Assembly: GCF_000801105.2 (NCBI RefSeq) | Contig: NC_079517.1 | Span: forward strand, 22,825,579-22,889,578 | Length of the DNA: 64,000 bases | Direction: 5' to 3' | Source: Raphanus sativus | Taxonomy: Eukaryota > Streptophyta > Magnoliopsida > Brassicales > Brassicaceae | Part shown: in pieces, positions 14,001 to 24,594 of the stretch | Position numbering within the stretch: the stretch's first letter is position 1 | Layout of the letters: every line of letters begins with the position of its first letter | Translations under genes and position numbers: made by a program | Notes under the pieces: generated by a model | The model's database searches: none | The model's input: the letters and a program-made list of their open reading frames with translations, nothing else | Told to the model about the DNA's origin: nothing

Positions 14001-14449
14001 GAACAAGCTATCCCACTTTCTATTTAAATTATTCCAGATTACCATGTTCGGACATATGGTAATATCTTCATGTTTCTTATCAAACAGGATGAACCAAGAT
14101 GTAAGAAGCTTGATTTGAAACCATTAATCAGTATTGAATCACCTGGAAGTTGAATAAATCTCATAGGAGTTATGAGGAAGAAGCTATCCCACTTTCTATT
14201 CAAATGATTCCACATTACCCTGTTCGGACATATGGTAATATCTTCATGATTCTTATAAAACCAGGATGAACCAAGATGTCAGAAGCTTGATTTGAAACCA
14301 TTAATCAGTGCAGAATGGCCAGGAAGTTAAATAAATCTCATTGGAGTTATGAGGAAGAAGCTATCCCACTTTCTATTCAGCTGATTTCCAGATTAGCATG
14401 TTCGGACATATGGCAATATCTTGATGTTTCTTATCAAACCAGAAGGAAC
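5039..14449. repeat. Left centromere-type satellite array, unit about 177 bp (CentBr-like)
   Basis: About 53 tandem units. The spacing of the phrase GTTCGGACATATGG is 176-177 bp wherever measured (for example 7512, 7688, 7865, 8041, 8218). Almost every unit has one HindIII site in AGAAGCTTGATTTG and the phrases CATAGGAGTTATGAGGAAG and CTATCCCACTTTC. Length, HindIII site and wording match the 176-bp Brassica centromeric satellite CentBr/canrep as I remember it; I could not align it. Units differ at diagnostic spots (ACCCTG, AGCATG or AGCCTG before TTCGG; TATTATCCCC or AGAATCACC before AGGAAG; GGATGAACC or GAAGGAACC). Because 177 is 59 codons, one minus-strand frame stays open over several units (for example 7948-8688). 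Those frames are repeat artefacts. The last unit is cut by the element at 14450. Confidence 0.85.
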
Positions 14450-15802
14450 TGATATACCATGGATTTACCCGTTTTTAACCATGGTATACTAGTGTTTTAT
14501 TATATATTTAATCTGTTTTCTATCATGTTAGGTATGTTTTCAGGTTCAGGAGCTTTTTGTGATAAAGTGGTGTTTTTGGAGCATTTTGGAGTGCAAGAGA
14601 TGATACACCCGAGTTGACCATTCAAGACCAAGTCGGAAGTCAACATTGCGATAAGAATTGATCGATACTCATCCAGAGTTGTTGATCGATGTAGCTGAGA
14701 AGATCCGCGTACTAGAAGATTATAATCGATCGATACACATCCAGTGTTGTCGATCGATATCGAGGACGAAATGGTTTAGCCGACTACTTCACCAAGACTT
14801 CACCAAATTACGAGATTGCCCCTGACGAGTTTTTAACCTAATGGAAATGCTTAAATATTCCTGCTAAGTGTTTTTGATGGCAACCTTCGAGAGAAGCAAG
14901 CTTTGAAGAGTCTAAGTTATCAAAAAGCAGAGAGTGTAAGAGAGAGACTAGATTTTTATTTGTTTTGAGAGATTGGAGAGATTTGTCATCTCCTTTCGTA
15001 TTTCTACTCTGTTCTATCTATGCAATTCTTTCATCTATCTATTGTTATGAATTGCTTAGCTATGTCTGAGTAGTCTACTTGTTAGATCTAGGGTTTAAAT
15101 AGGTTTGTGCGATTAGCCCCAAACTATAATTGCTAAGTTGTGATACTCATCAAATAGATTGCACCCTAAGCTTGTTCTAGAGTAGCTAACTAGAATATTG
15201 ATCACTAGGATCTTTGATATCTTGAATTATCTGTTTGAACTAGTATCTCCTTGGAGAAGAGCTAACCGCCCTCCTTGAGATCTATTGTTCATTATCAGCT
15301 CGCGCCTAGGCATATCTAGAAGCCGTCGATCGATATCCCGACAGGTGAATCGATCGCCGAGCAAAAGGTGTATCGATCGATATCTCTAAAGGATATCGAT
15401 CGACTCTTTTTATGTGTCAACATACGACAGTTGAGGCCAGAGATCTAGATTATTTAACCAGTGAGACATCACTGAGAGTTAAGCGACTGAGTTCTATAGT
15501 ATCATGCAAACAACTTGTTAGGCATTTATAGGCATTATAATCTTCATTCCTGAATAAGAGCCCTAAATCTAGCACTCTTCATTTCATTTAAACAACCCAT
15601 CATATTGTTAGTTAGAGCAAGTACCTTGCTCAAGTTAGGAATTGTTATTTACATTTTCATCTTTAAAATTAACTTCACCTAGGATTGATTAGTAGATTAT
15701 ATTTAATTGGTTCCCTAGCTCCTCGTGATTCGATCCCTAAGTACTACAGATGTACCTCTTATTTGAGAGAGTAAGCTCTACTGAGTAATTTGAGCACTAT
15801 CA
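14450..15802 (+). repeat. 5' LTR of the Athila-type element
   Basis: 1,353 bp, TG...CA ends. The same sequence occurs as a solo LTR at 18448-19800 (minus) and in part at 27724-28618. It holds several TCGATCGA palindromes (for example around 14727, 14753, 15329 and 15375). The LTR is followed after four bases by the primer site. Confidence 0.93.
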
Positions 15803-15806
15803 AATT

Positions 15807-15824
15807 TGGCGTCGTTGCCGGGGA
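15807..15824 (+). promoter_or_regulatory. Primer-binding site, tRNA-Asp type
   Basis: TGGCGTCGTTGCCGGGGA is complementary, with one mismatch, to the 3' end of plant tRNA-Asp (which ends CCCCGGCAACGGCGCCA). It begins four bases after the LTR. This primer is what I know from Athila-type elements. Confidence 0.9.
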
Positions 15825-15916
15825 GCTTTGATCGCCACTAGATTTAATCTTATTAATCTTAGGTTTTTCTTTTTTACCCCCTTTCTGATTAAAATTTTTC
15901 TTGTCTTTTCAGGTAC

Positions 15917-18188
15917 ATGCCCAGCAGTACCAGAAGCAACAGGGGAAATCAACTACTATTCTCATAAGATCCTGCACACTTGGATCGCTCAATCCGCAAA
16001 GACCTACGCTCCGCATCGATCGACAGAACCGCAGTACCGTCGATTGATACTCACGTTCAACCGTCGACCGACACTCAGACAGCACCGTCGACCGATACCG
16101 TTCGCCAATCCACATCGTTCGATACTACTCACCGTACATCGATCGATACTAACCCGAGAAGCATGGTTTCGATTGTTATTCTCACGCAGGACCAGAATGG
16201 AAACCTGTATGACCAAGATGGTCATCTGCGTAATGCAACAGGGCAGAAGCTAGATGCACAGGGAAACATAGTCCCTGAGCCTGAAGCTGAGGCTACAGGA
16301 GAAGCTCAAACACGATCGTTGGCAGACTACAATCGTCCAGACGAGTACTACACCAACAGATCAGCTATTCGACTTCTAGAGATTCAGAAGCCGAACTTCG
16401 TGCTCAAGCCTCAGTACTACTCTCTCGTGTCTCGAATACCTTATTCTGGGTTATCACACGAGCATCCTATGGACCATCTGGAGAGGTTCGAGGATCTTAT
16501 TGCTGCTATTCGTATGGATAGAGTCCCTGAGGACTACCTACTCTGCAAGCTCTTCAAATACTCACTGTTTGGAGAAGCTTCACACTGGCTCAAGCAGCTA
16601 CCTACAGGATCACTGACATCCTAGGCCGACATCAAAAACGCCTTCCTGCGTAATTTCATTGATGAGGCACGCGCTGAGGACTTAAGGAGCAAAATCGCCA
16701 CTTTCGCGCAAAAGCCTGGTGAGACTTTTAAAGACGCGTGGATCAGATTTAAGTTCTTCCAGCGAGACTGTCCACACCATGGATTCAATGAAGTGCAGCT
16801 GCTAAGCACTTTCTACAGAGGTATCGCCTTGAGGTATCTGATGGCTCTTGATACTGCTAGCGAGGGGAACTTCAACACCAGGAATCCAATAAAGGCTGTG
16901 AGACTTATTGAGAACCTAGCCAACAGCAGCAGCACCAAGAACACTGACTCTGACAAGAAGAAATCGGTTGCAGCCATCGGAGAAGACCAGATGAATGAAG
17001 TCATAGCCAATATAGATGATTTACATGCATTTTTGGGGCAGCCAGTCTGTTCAGTTGAAGAAGGAGAGGCTAGAGAAGATGATACAGAGGAAGATGTGAA
17101 CTACATTGGAGGTACTAGATTTCAGAGATTTGGAAACCAGAGTGGAAACATAAACTTTTTTGGCAGTGGTCAGAAGAGTAACTACAACCAGAGTTCACAG
17201 TATCAGAAACCCTTCACCAACACCAGGAACTACAGCAACTCAGCTTACCAAAACCCACCACCACTCACCCAGGAGAGTAAGTTTGATGCCATGATTGATA
17301 GAGTTCTAGAAGGTCAGCAGAAGCTTACAGTAGACTTTAACAAGGATAGACACCATTTGCACTCAAGTTAAGAAACTTGAGACACAGATTGTCCAGACTG
17401 AAGACTCTATCAGGAGAATTGGAACTTCTAAGGAAGTAGGGGAAGGAAGCAGGAAACACCACGTGAATGCCATTATAGATGATGATTTCTGGCAAGTGGT
17501 GAAACAGGAGAAGCTACAAGAAGGAGACTTTGAAGTGGAAAGTTCACTAAGTCTCGGAGGATCACAATGGCGTCGATCAACACCAACTAGTCCACATCGA
17601 TCGACACCAACGATGTCATTTCCGGATTCGATTGCAGATTGCAACGCGGTTAGGATATTGACACATGCTGATTTCATGGCTTCGCATCCTCACCCACCCA
17701 CCCACACCTACAAAGATATCGACCGACGAGACGAGCCACTCATCGATCGACAAAAAGATGAGAGACGTATCGATCAACCCTTATCTCCACCTATCGATCG
17801 ACGCGCACCTCTCACATACCGAGTGAAACTACCATCGATAGACAGCAACCGAATCAATGCACTCAGACCCACACCGAAACCACAAGCTAATCCTACAGAG
17901 ACTACTGGTAACCCTTCAAACACTACACATACATCAGAGGGAACTGAAGGAAGAAGGTTAATGAGTAGGAAGGAGAAGACTCCTAAGAACCTTAAGAGGG
18001 AAGCTAATGAAAAGGAGATTGATGGTTTCACTAAGAGAGTTATCAGAATCCCACTAGAGAAACCCTTTGAGGAGGTTTACTTCACAAGTAGATTGTGGAT
18101 GTTCTTCAGACAAACAAGGGAGACTGAAAATGACATTAGAAGAAGGTTTGACAATGTCAGAGAAGATATGAGGAAAATGATTACATAG
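15917..18188 (+). pseudogene. gag: Athila-type gag, broken
   Basis: Encodes the capsid polyprotein of the host element. An ATG at 15917 opens a start of the Athila kind (MPSSTRSN), but a TAA at 15965 ends it after 16 codons. The same frame then runs on, with a Ser-Ile-Asp/Ser-Thr-Asp repeat region (about 16010-16160) and a retrotransposon gag domain (about 16460-16920: MDHLERFEDL, EASHWLKQLP, AFLRNF). A TAG at 16622 replaces a Trp that is still TGG in the second copy near 29325. The frame ends at 17371, and the coding continues one frame over from about 17345 to a TAG at 18186, so there is also a frameshift. The second part carries more RST/SID runs and a basic region. Several frame-6 starts in this stretch are TTG or other non-ATG codons and should not be taken as starts. 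Confidence 0.85.
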
Positions 18189-20032
18189 AAGAAAAAGAAT
18201 GATCCTGGGAAGTTTGCAATACCCTGAGTAGTACAAGGGATTGAATTTCCTCATGCACTATGTGACACTGGTTCATCAGTCAGCATCTTACCAAAGGTCA
18301 TGACAGACCATCTGGGTCTGCAAGTAGAGTCTTCACCAGAGATCTTTACATTTGTGGATTACACTCAGAAAAACTCTGGAGGCTTGATCAGAGTCCTGGA
18401 AGTTCAGATTGGTAATACTATCATCCCTGTGGATTTTCATGTCCTAGTGATAGTGCTCAAATTACCCAATAGAGCTTACTCTCTCAAATAAGAGGTGCAG
18501 CTGTAGTACTTAAGGATCGAATCACGAGGAGCTAGGGAACCAATTAAATAAAATCTACTAATCAATCCTAGGCAATGTTGGTTTATATGATGGAAATAAA
18601 AAGTAACAATTCCTAAAATGAGTAAGGTAGTTGCTCTAACTAACAATATGATGGGTTGTTTAAATGTGATAAAGAGTGCTAGACATAGGGTTTCTATTCA
18701 GGAATGGAGATTATAATCTCTATAAATGCTTTAACAAGTTGCTTGCATGATACTATAGATCTCAGCCGCTTAACTCAAGTGAAGTATCACTGGTTAATAT
18801 ATCTAGATCTCTGGCCACACCTTTCGCATGATGACACAGAAAAAGAGTCGGTCGATATTCTTTTGAGATATCGAGCGATACACCTTTCGCAGCGCCGATC
18901 GACTCACCTATCGGGATATCGATCGACGGTTCTAGATCTGCCTAGGCGCGAGCCGAATATGACCACAAGGTCTCAAGGAGGAACTGTCGTTCTTCTCAAC
19001 GGGAGACAGGCAAGCTCAAATGGATAATTCAAGATAATCAAAGATCCTAGTGATCTATGTTCTAGTTAGCTAATTTAAAACAAGCATATGGTGCAATCCA
19101 TTTGATGAGTATCACAACTTAGCAATTATAGTTTGGGGTTAATCCCACAAACCTATTTGAACCCTAGATCTAACAAGTAGACTACTCAGACATAGCTAAG
19201 CAATTCATAACAATAGATAGATGAAAGAATTGCATAGATAGAATAAAGTAGAAATACAAAAGGAGATGAGAAATCTCTCCAATCTCTCAAACACAAATAA
19301 AACTCTAGTCTCTCTCTCACACTCTCTGCTTTGAGGGTTGTTAAAAGCTTGCTTCTTTCGAAGGTTGCCGTCAAAAGACACTTAGCAGGAATATTTAAGC
19401 ATTTCCATTAGGTTAAAAACTCGTCAGGGGCAATCTCGTAATTTGGTGAAGTCTTAGTGAAGTAGTCGGCTAAACCATTTCGTCCTCGATATCGATCGAC
19501 AACACTGGATGTGTATCGATCGATTATAATCTTCTAGTACGCGGATCTTCTCAGCTACATCGATCGACGACTCAGGATGAGTATCGATCGATTATAATCA
19601 CAATGTTGACTTCCGACTTAGTCTTGAATGGTCAACTCGGGTATATCATCTCTTGTACTCCAAAATGCTCCAAAAACATCATTTTCTCACAAAATGCTCC
19701 TGAACCTGAAAACATACCTAACAGGCTAGAAAACAGATTAAATATATAATAAAATACTAGTATACCATGATTAAAAACGGGTAAAATCCATGGTATATCA
19801 CCTAGACATCAAGATAAATTGGAACTCTTCCCTCTTACTTGGAAGAGCATTTATGGCTACAGTAGGAGCTATATGTGACATGAGCACCAACAGGATGTGC
19901 TTGACTATGATAAATCCAGAGATCCACTACGACCCTGTCAAGCTTGGCAAACCACCAGCCAAAACCGTGGTAAAAGAAGATGATCTTGGTATCATTGCAG
20001 TTTGTCATTGTGAAGTCGAGTACGAGACATAG
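18189..20032 (+). pseudogene. Retropepsin of the Athila-type element, split by a solo LTR
   Basis: The frame continues from gag after a TAG (18186) and a TGA (18225). The aspartic protease active site reads CDTGSSVSIL at about 18259-18288. At 18447 the frame is interrupted by a minus-strand solo LTR (18448-19800) and resumes after the duplicated CCTAG with the second half of the retropepsin fold (LLLGRAFMATVGA, about 19815-19860). It ends in a TAG at 20030, with a TGA nine bases later. The inserted LTR plus duplication is 1,358 bp, so the frame numbering shifts by two, exactly as found. In an intact element this enzyme would cut the Gag polyprotein; here it cannot be made. Confidence 0.85.
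18448..19800 (-). mobile_element. Solo Athila-type LTR inserted in the protease
   Basis: 1,353 bp, the same length as the 5' LTR at 14450 and in reverse orientation. Flanked by CCTAG at 18443-18447 and 19801-19805. There is no internal region, so it arose by recombination between the two LTRs of an earlier full insertion. It carries the same TCGATCGA motifs. Confidence 0.95.
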
Positions 20033-20041
20033 TACTCGTGA

Positions 20042-20635
20042 TCTTTCAACAGCACCTTAACCTCATCGATCGACACCAGCAAGTCAGAAGAGATCGACAC
20101 CAAACATGGATTATCGATCGACAGAGACCCACCAGATGATGAACTCGATCTACCAGATCATTGCTACCCGAATTTCGCCATCCCACCCATCAGTAAAGAA
20201 GATGATTACTCAGTAAGGAGTTGGGCAGATAGAGGATTTCATGAGAGTTTCGCAGTAGATATAGCTAGATCTTCCCACAGTGGAGACCACAGTGAAGAAT
20301 ATGATGAAGATTATTGGGAAGAGAGAGCTTGGGAAAACTACTTGGAGAATGATAGATCTGCAAATCGATTCCCAAAATCGATCGACATCAAGCGCCCACC
20401 ATCGATCGATTATCTACTTCACCCAGCAAAACGAAATCGTCCATCGATCGACATCGCCAGCATCACATCGATCGATATTGACCCGGACGACTTAAAGGAC
20501 AAAATCGGAATTTCACCGATTAGGACAACACATGGGTATATAAGGTTGACAACACCAGCTACGAAAATTCAAACCTCAACACCTTATACCCAGCAGCTTC
20601 CAGCATTCAGAAACTTAACAATGGAGGACTGCAAC
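20042..20635 (+). CDS. Ser-Ile-Asp-rich frame after the protease, first part
   Basis: Open from just after the TGA at 20039 in the protease frame to the insertion point of the nested element. No ATG marks its start, so it was probably the end of the Gag-protease polyprotein. It holds at least six SID triplets, each coded by TCGATCGAC or close to it, and an acidic, aromatic stretch near 20285-20345 (EEYDEDYWEE). No enzyme domain is recognised. Removal of the nested element (3,797 bp with one duplication copy) joins it in frame with 24433-24594. Confidence 0.6.
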
Positions 20636-21349
20636 TGATAGACCCAAGGAAAGACACTCGACCGGTAAGGTTGATATGGACTCTGATCCGGAAGGATAGA
20701 GAACTGGTGGGATGAATGGCGACACAATGGGATGCGGAAAGGCCCAATGATACTACCAGACTTCGATCGTTGCCGGATGTGACGCACCGGTCCAACAAAA
20801 GAAGGATCGAGACTTGGAGATAACCTCACCAAGAAACTAAGAAATGTTCAACCAAGAACAAAGAGAGAAAATCTCAAAAGAAAGGAAAAATCGATGTGAT
20901 TGAAATGATCAAAGTGTTTACATATATTTACTACTTTGAGTCAAAGAAAGAAATAAAGAAAGTGCGGAAAAACATTGCATAGAAAATACAAATTTGACTA
21001 GATCTAGTCAAAGTGTGGAAAACAAGGAAGACCAGTCAAAGCGGTGATTTTGATGCAGTCTTGGTCAAGGGTGCGGACTCTGATGTAGATTGGTCAAGAT
21101 TCGTCCAAGCGTCCAGGTGCATCCATGATGATCGGGTCCATGACAATAAGGAGAAGGACGCATGCGGGCTGGTCGGGCTGGTTGGCCTGGTGATCTTCAT
21201 GAACGGAATGAGCTGATGGGTTGACACGGTCAGTAAATTCAGCACGATCTGAAGGTAAAACCTCGGTTTGGTCGAGCTGGTAAACAAGAACGTCACCTTG
21301 AGCCGTGTCCATGAACCAAAAGGGACGGTGCTCGATTTTGGTTCTATCA
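20636..21349 (-). repeat. 3' LTR of the nested element
   Basis: 714 bp. On the minus strand this is the downstream LTR. Its first 256 bases in that direction (21349-21094) also code for the last 85 codons of the 716-codon frame. Confidence 0.92.
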
Positions 21350-23244
21350 TACTCTCCCTCTTCAAAAGGATTTCTCCTTAAATCCATTTTACCTGAATCA
21401 AAAGAAAATGAATCAGACAAAAAGAATTTTAAAAACATGAAAAATTCAATGAAGAAAAAATTTGGAGAGAAACTTCCTTGGAGTTTTGAAGTCATTTTCT
21501 TCAAGTACTTCCATCTCCAAAGCCTAGGCTGATAAGCAAGGTCACTGTTTTCATTTCTTTGAGACTGAACCTGCCTTTCCTGGATACTCAAAACAAACAC
21601 TAAAAGACCAGGATCAAATGTGCAAGACAAATACTTGTTCAAATAAAAAATCAAGATATCTTTTCCAAGGACAAGTAGCACATCTTTCAGCCTGTCAAGA
21701 TGCACAACAAAGTAGATATTACAGACCAAAATATTATCAAGATATGCAATAATATTATTCATTTTCAAGACGTGCATATCATTCTCAACACCTGAACACA
21801 CAAGCTTAAGTTCAGATTGAGAATCAATTATCAAAGACTCGAGATATTTTTTAAAGAAAGTGTTGTAGACCACAATATCATCAAGGCTCAAAACAAAACA
21901 ATGATCACGAGATGATCTCAGAAAATGCCATGTTTTATCAGTTTTAGAACTCACAAGATCAGGCTGCAAAACATAATCACAAAATTCAAGATCACAAAAA
22001 TCATTTTCAGTTCTAAACAATTTATTTTCCAGCAACTGTTTAATCAAGAAACGGTCCAAGACAAGAGAAGATGCAAAAAAATCACCAGTAATCAGTGTAT
22101 GTCTAGAAGAACTCAGATCAAAACCAATGCCTTTGAAATCAAATGAATCAAACGATTTTCTAGCACAGAAATCGGTTTGTTGCAAACTATGATCAAATGA
22201 CTTTTCAAGAGAATGAAAACCTTTGTTATGTTCCAAGAACTGATCAAAGCTCAAAATAATTCCATAATTGATGCCATTGACATTCTGAAAACATTGTTGA
22301 TCAAGAAGTTCATCAGGTTTAAAAATTTTAAAAGAATTAATTATATTTTCGAAAACAGATTTTGAAACACAAAATTCTTTCATCTTGTCAAGACCAAAAT
22401 GAGTCACAACATGAGAACTAATCTTGACAAACATGTCAGGAAGAGAATTAAGCAAATCAGAGTTCTCACAGTGCTTTTGAAAGTCAGGAGACAAAGGGGG
22501 AGGAGATGTGCCGGGATCAAAGCATAGATGACTCTCCATAGCGATGGATGTGATGCTTGTTGTTTCCTCATCAAATACTGGACCAGGTTCGTCCTCCTCA
22601 TCAAAGATAGGACCTATATCTTCATCCAAGGGTTCAGTAGAGTCAAGACGTGGCCCTTGATGTGGATAATCCAGTGGCTCTTCCTCAAAAACCTGTGGAG
22701 ACAAAACAAGACTACTCGGATGCTCCGGTTGCAAAAAGGTTAGTTCAGCAATAGTCTGTTCATTATCATTCATAAACTCAGTTTTAAAATAAGGAAGATC
22801 ACAATTTTCTTCACAAGACATCAGATTATCAATCAGCTCTTCTTCATATTCATCAAAAGTAGGTAATGAATCTGAAAAATATTTAAACTCTTCAACATGG
22901 TTTTCAGATTCACCTTGGGTTTTCTCAGTGATGAATAGAGATTGATCAGCTGCTGGGGCACGTGTGGATGTGCTCTTCTCATTGATCTTACTGGCGTCCT
23001 TTAGGGATTTCATCATGCCCTTCTCAAAGTAGTCACTAAACTCTTGGACATCAAACTGAAAAGATCGCCTTTTTGGAACAAATTCTCCTTTGGACGATTT
23101 GACTTGTTCCTTGCTCCTCCTCTTTGGGTTTTCCTGCACACTAACGAACTCATCAAAATTGTTCAAAGAATATTTAAATGGAGGTTGAGAGACAGATGGT
23201 CGTGGGGACTTCTCCTTGCTACTTCTCCGGTGAAGACCAAACAT
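21094..23244 (-). CDS. 716-residue protein of unknown function in a nested LTR element
   Basis: A true ATG at 23244 and a TGA at 21094 frame 716 codons without a break. The protein starts basic and Ser/Pro/Arg-rich (MFGLHRRSSKEKSPRPS), then has an acidic middle (about residues 125-260, EEEP and FDEEDEPGP runs), then a long Phe/Leu/Asp-rich part (about 270-600) that looks like repeated short segments of the kind LDRLKDVLLVLG. The last 85 residues come from the LTR. I see no CCHC knuckle, no DTG/DSG site, no YVDD and no integrase triad. I recall similar proteins annotated as hypothetical in Brassicaceae genomes but know no function. The frame may serve a structural (Gag-like) role in a non-autonomous element. 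That is a guess; nothing in the motifs shows it. Confidence 0.75.
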   Translation of the reverse strand: MFGLHRRSSKEKSPRPSVSQPPFKYSLNNFDEFVSVQENPKRRSKEQVKSSKGEFVPKRRSFQFDVQEFSDYFEKGMMKSLKDASKINEKSTSTRAPAADQSLFITEKTQGESENHVEEFKYFSDSLPTFDEYEEELIDNLMSCEENCDLPYFKTEFMNDNEQTIAELTFLQPEHPSSLVLSPQVFEEEPLDYPHQGPRLDSTEPLDEDIGPIFDEEDEPGPVFDEETTSITSIAMESHLCFDPGTSPPPLSPDFQKHCENSDLLNSLPDMFVKISSHVVTHFGLDKMKEFCVSKSVFENIINSFKIFKPDELLDQQCFQNVNGINYGIILSFDQFLEHNKGFHSLEKSFDHSLQQTDFCARKSFDSFDFKGIGFDLSSSRHTLITGDFFASSLVLDRFLIKQLLENKLFRTENDFCDLEFCDYVLQPDLVSSKTDKTWHFLRSSRDHCFVLSLDDIVVYNTFFKKYLESLIIDSQSELKLVCSGVENDMHVLKMNNIIAYLDNILVCNIYFVVHLDRLKDVLLVLGKDILIFYLNKYLSCTFDPGLLVFVLSIQERQVQSQRNENSDLAYQPRLWRWKYLKKMTSKLQGSFSPNFFFIEFFMFLKFFLSDSFSFDSGKMDLRRNPFEEGEYDRTKIEHRPFWFMDTAQGDVLVYQLDQTEVLPSDRAEFTDRVNPSAHSVHEDHQANQPDQPACVLLLIVMDPIIMDAPGRLDES
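21350..21363 (-). promoter_or_regulatory. Polypurine tract of the nested element
   Basis: On the minus strand GAAGAGGGAGAGTA directly precedes the TGATAG start of the 3' LTR. This is the expected place for plus-strand priming. Confidence 0.75.
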
Positions 23245-23697
23245 TTTAACCTGAAAATCTCAACCCAAAAGTTAGTAGATAAAATTCCTCACTCTCTCAA
23301 GTGTTTTCTCTCAGATTTTATGGTGATCAAACAAGTTTCTTCTCAATGTTCTAAGAGAACAGATCAAGGAATCCCAATGGGCAAATCCAAGCAATATCAA
23401 AGTGTTTAAGATAGAAAGATAAGAGATTTAAAAGGGGAACCCGCCTTAACCACCTCAAAGGCCGGATTTCTCTTCGGCCAGCAGGCTTTCTCTTCCACCA
23501 CCACACCACAAAACAAATCAAACTTTGGAATTTTTTTTTTTTGAACTTTTTTTTTTTTTTTTTTACAGCATAAACTTAGATCTTTTTTTTTAAATAAGGT
23601 TGGTAATGAGGGGCCCGGGTTCAAGAAAGGTAGAAGAAGAAGTGTTTAAAGAAAATGAAAAGATGAGAAGATGGAATGATATAGAGTTACCGGAAGA
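23245..23697 (-). other. Untranslated leader of the nested element
   Basis: The stretch lies between the primer site and the ATG at 23244. It contains long T runs on the plus strand (about 23526-23564), hence A runs in the transcript. No frame of note was seen. Confidence 0.6.
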
Positions 23698-23712
23698 GTG
23701 GCTCTGATACCA
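23698..23712 (-). promoter_or_regulatory. Primer-binding site, initiator tRNA-Met type
   Basis: On the minus strand TGGTATCAGAGCCAC, two bases from the LTR end. The first twelve bases match the usual plant copia primer site. Confidence 0.88.
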
Positions 23713-23714
23713 AA

Positions 23715-24427
23715 TGATAGACCCAAGGAAAAGCACTCGACCGGTAAGGTTGATATGGACTCTGATCCGGAAGGATAGAGAACTGGTGGGATGAATGGTG
23801 ACACAATGGGATGCGGAAAGGCCCAATGATACTACCAGACTTCGATCGTTGCCGGATGTGACGCACCGGTCCAACAAAAGAAGGATCGAGACTTGGAGAT
23901 AACCTCACCAAGAAACTAAGAAATGTTCAACCAAGAACAAAGAGAGAAAATCTCAAAAGAAAGGAAAAATCGATGTGATTGAAATGATCAAAGTTTTTAC
24001 ATATTTATACTACTTTGAGTCAAAGAAAGAAGTAAAGAAAGTGCGGAAAACATTGCATAGAAAATACAAATTTGACTAGATCTAGTCAAATTGTGAAAAA
24101 CAAGGAAGACCAGTCAAAGCGGTGATTTTGATGCAGTCTTGGTCAAAGGTGCGGACTCTGATGTAGATTGGTCAAGATTCGTCCAAGCGTCCAGGTGCAT
24201 CCATGATGATCGGGTCCATGACAGTAAGGAGAAGGACGCATGCGGGCTGGTCGGGCTGGTTGGCCGGGTGATCTTCATGAACAAAATGAGTTGATGGGTT
24301 GACACGGTCAGTAAATTCAGCACGATCTGAAGGTAAAACCTCGGTTTGGTCGAGCTGGTAAACAAGAACGTCACCTTGAGCCGTGTCCATGAACCAAAAA
24401 GGACGGTGCTCGATTTTGGTTCTATCA
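23715..24427 (-). repeat. 5' LTR of the nested element
   Basis: 713 bp, collinear with 20636-21349 with roughly 15 differences by eye. It is followed in the plus direction by the duplicated GCAAC at 24428-24432. Confidence 0.92.
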
Positions 24428-24432
24428 GCAAC

Positions 24433-24594
24433 ACCATGAACAATCGATCCAACCCTGCAGCTAGACGATCACCGTCGATCGCCACCACCACATCACCATC
24501 GATCGACGCCTTCAACAGAGCTCAATCTCGATTTCATGATCCTTATGATATCAGGAATGTTTTAGGGACACAAATGGCTATGCAAGAGCAATGA
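24433..24594 (+). CDS. Ser-Ile-Asp-rich frame, second part
   Basis: Continues the frame of 20042-20635 across the nested insertion. It carries PSID and PSIA triplets and ends at a TGA (24592-24594). That stop overlaps the ATG of the next frame as ATGA, so the two proteins would be coupled if both were made. Confidence 0.55.
   Translation, partial: TMNNRSNPAARRSPSIATTTSPSIDAFNRAQSRFHDPYDIRNVLGTQMAMQEQ

Larger units (their letters stand above)
20636..24427 (-). mobile_element. Nested non-autonomous LTR element with one long frame
   Basis: 3,792 bp with LTRs 20636-21349 and 23715-24427 (714 and 713 bp, TGATAGA...TCTATCA) and a target duplication GCAAC at 20631-20635 and 24428-24432. A minus-strand primer site of the initiator tRNA-Met kind lies at 23698-23712 and a polypurine tract at 21350-21363, so it runs on the minus strand. 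The LTRs differ by roughly 15 of 713 bases by eye (about 2%), so the insertion is young. The internal 2.37 kb holds one 716-codon frame and no gag, protease, reverse transcriptase or integrase motif. The family that moves it is not evident; the primer type points to a copia helper but does not prove one. Confidence 0.9.

Noticed and set aside
5039..14449. CRISPR array
   Set aside because: Direct repeats with 177-bp units and no unique spacers; plant satellite.
23526..23564. Long T run as a possible terminator
   Set aside because: It is in the leader of a pol-II-type retroelement and reads as an A run in the transcript; no basis for a terminator.
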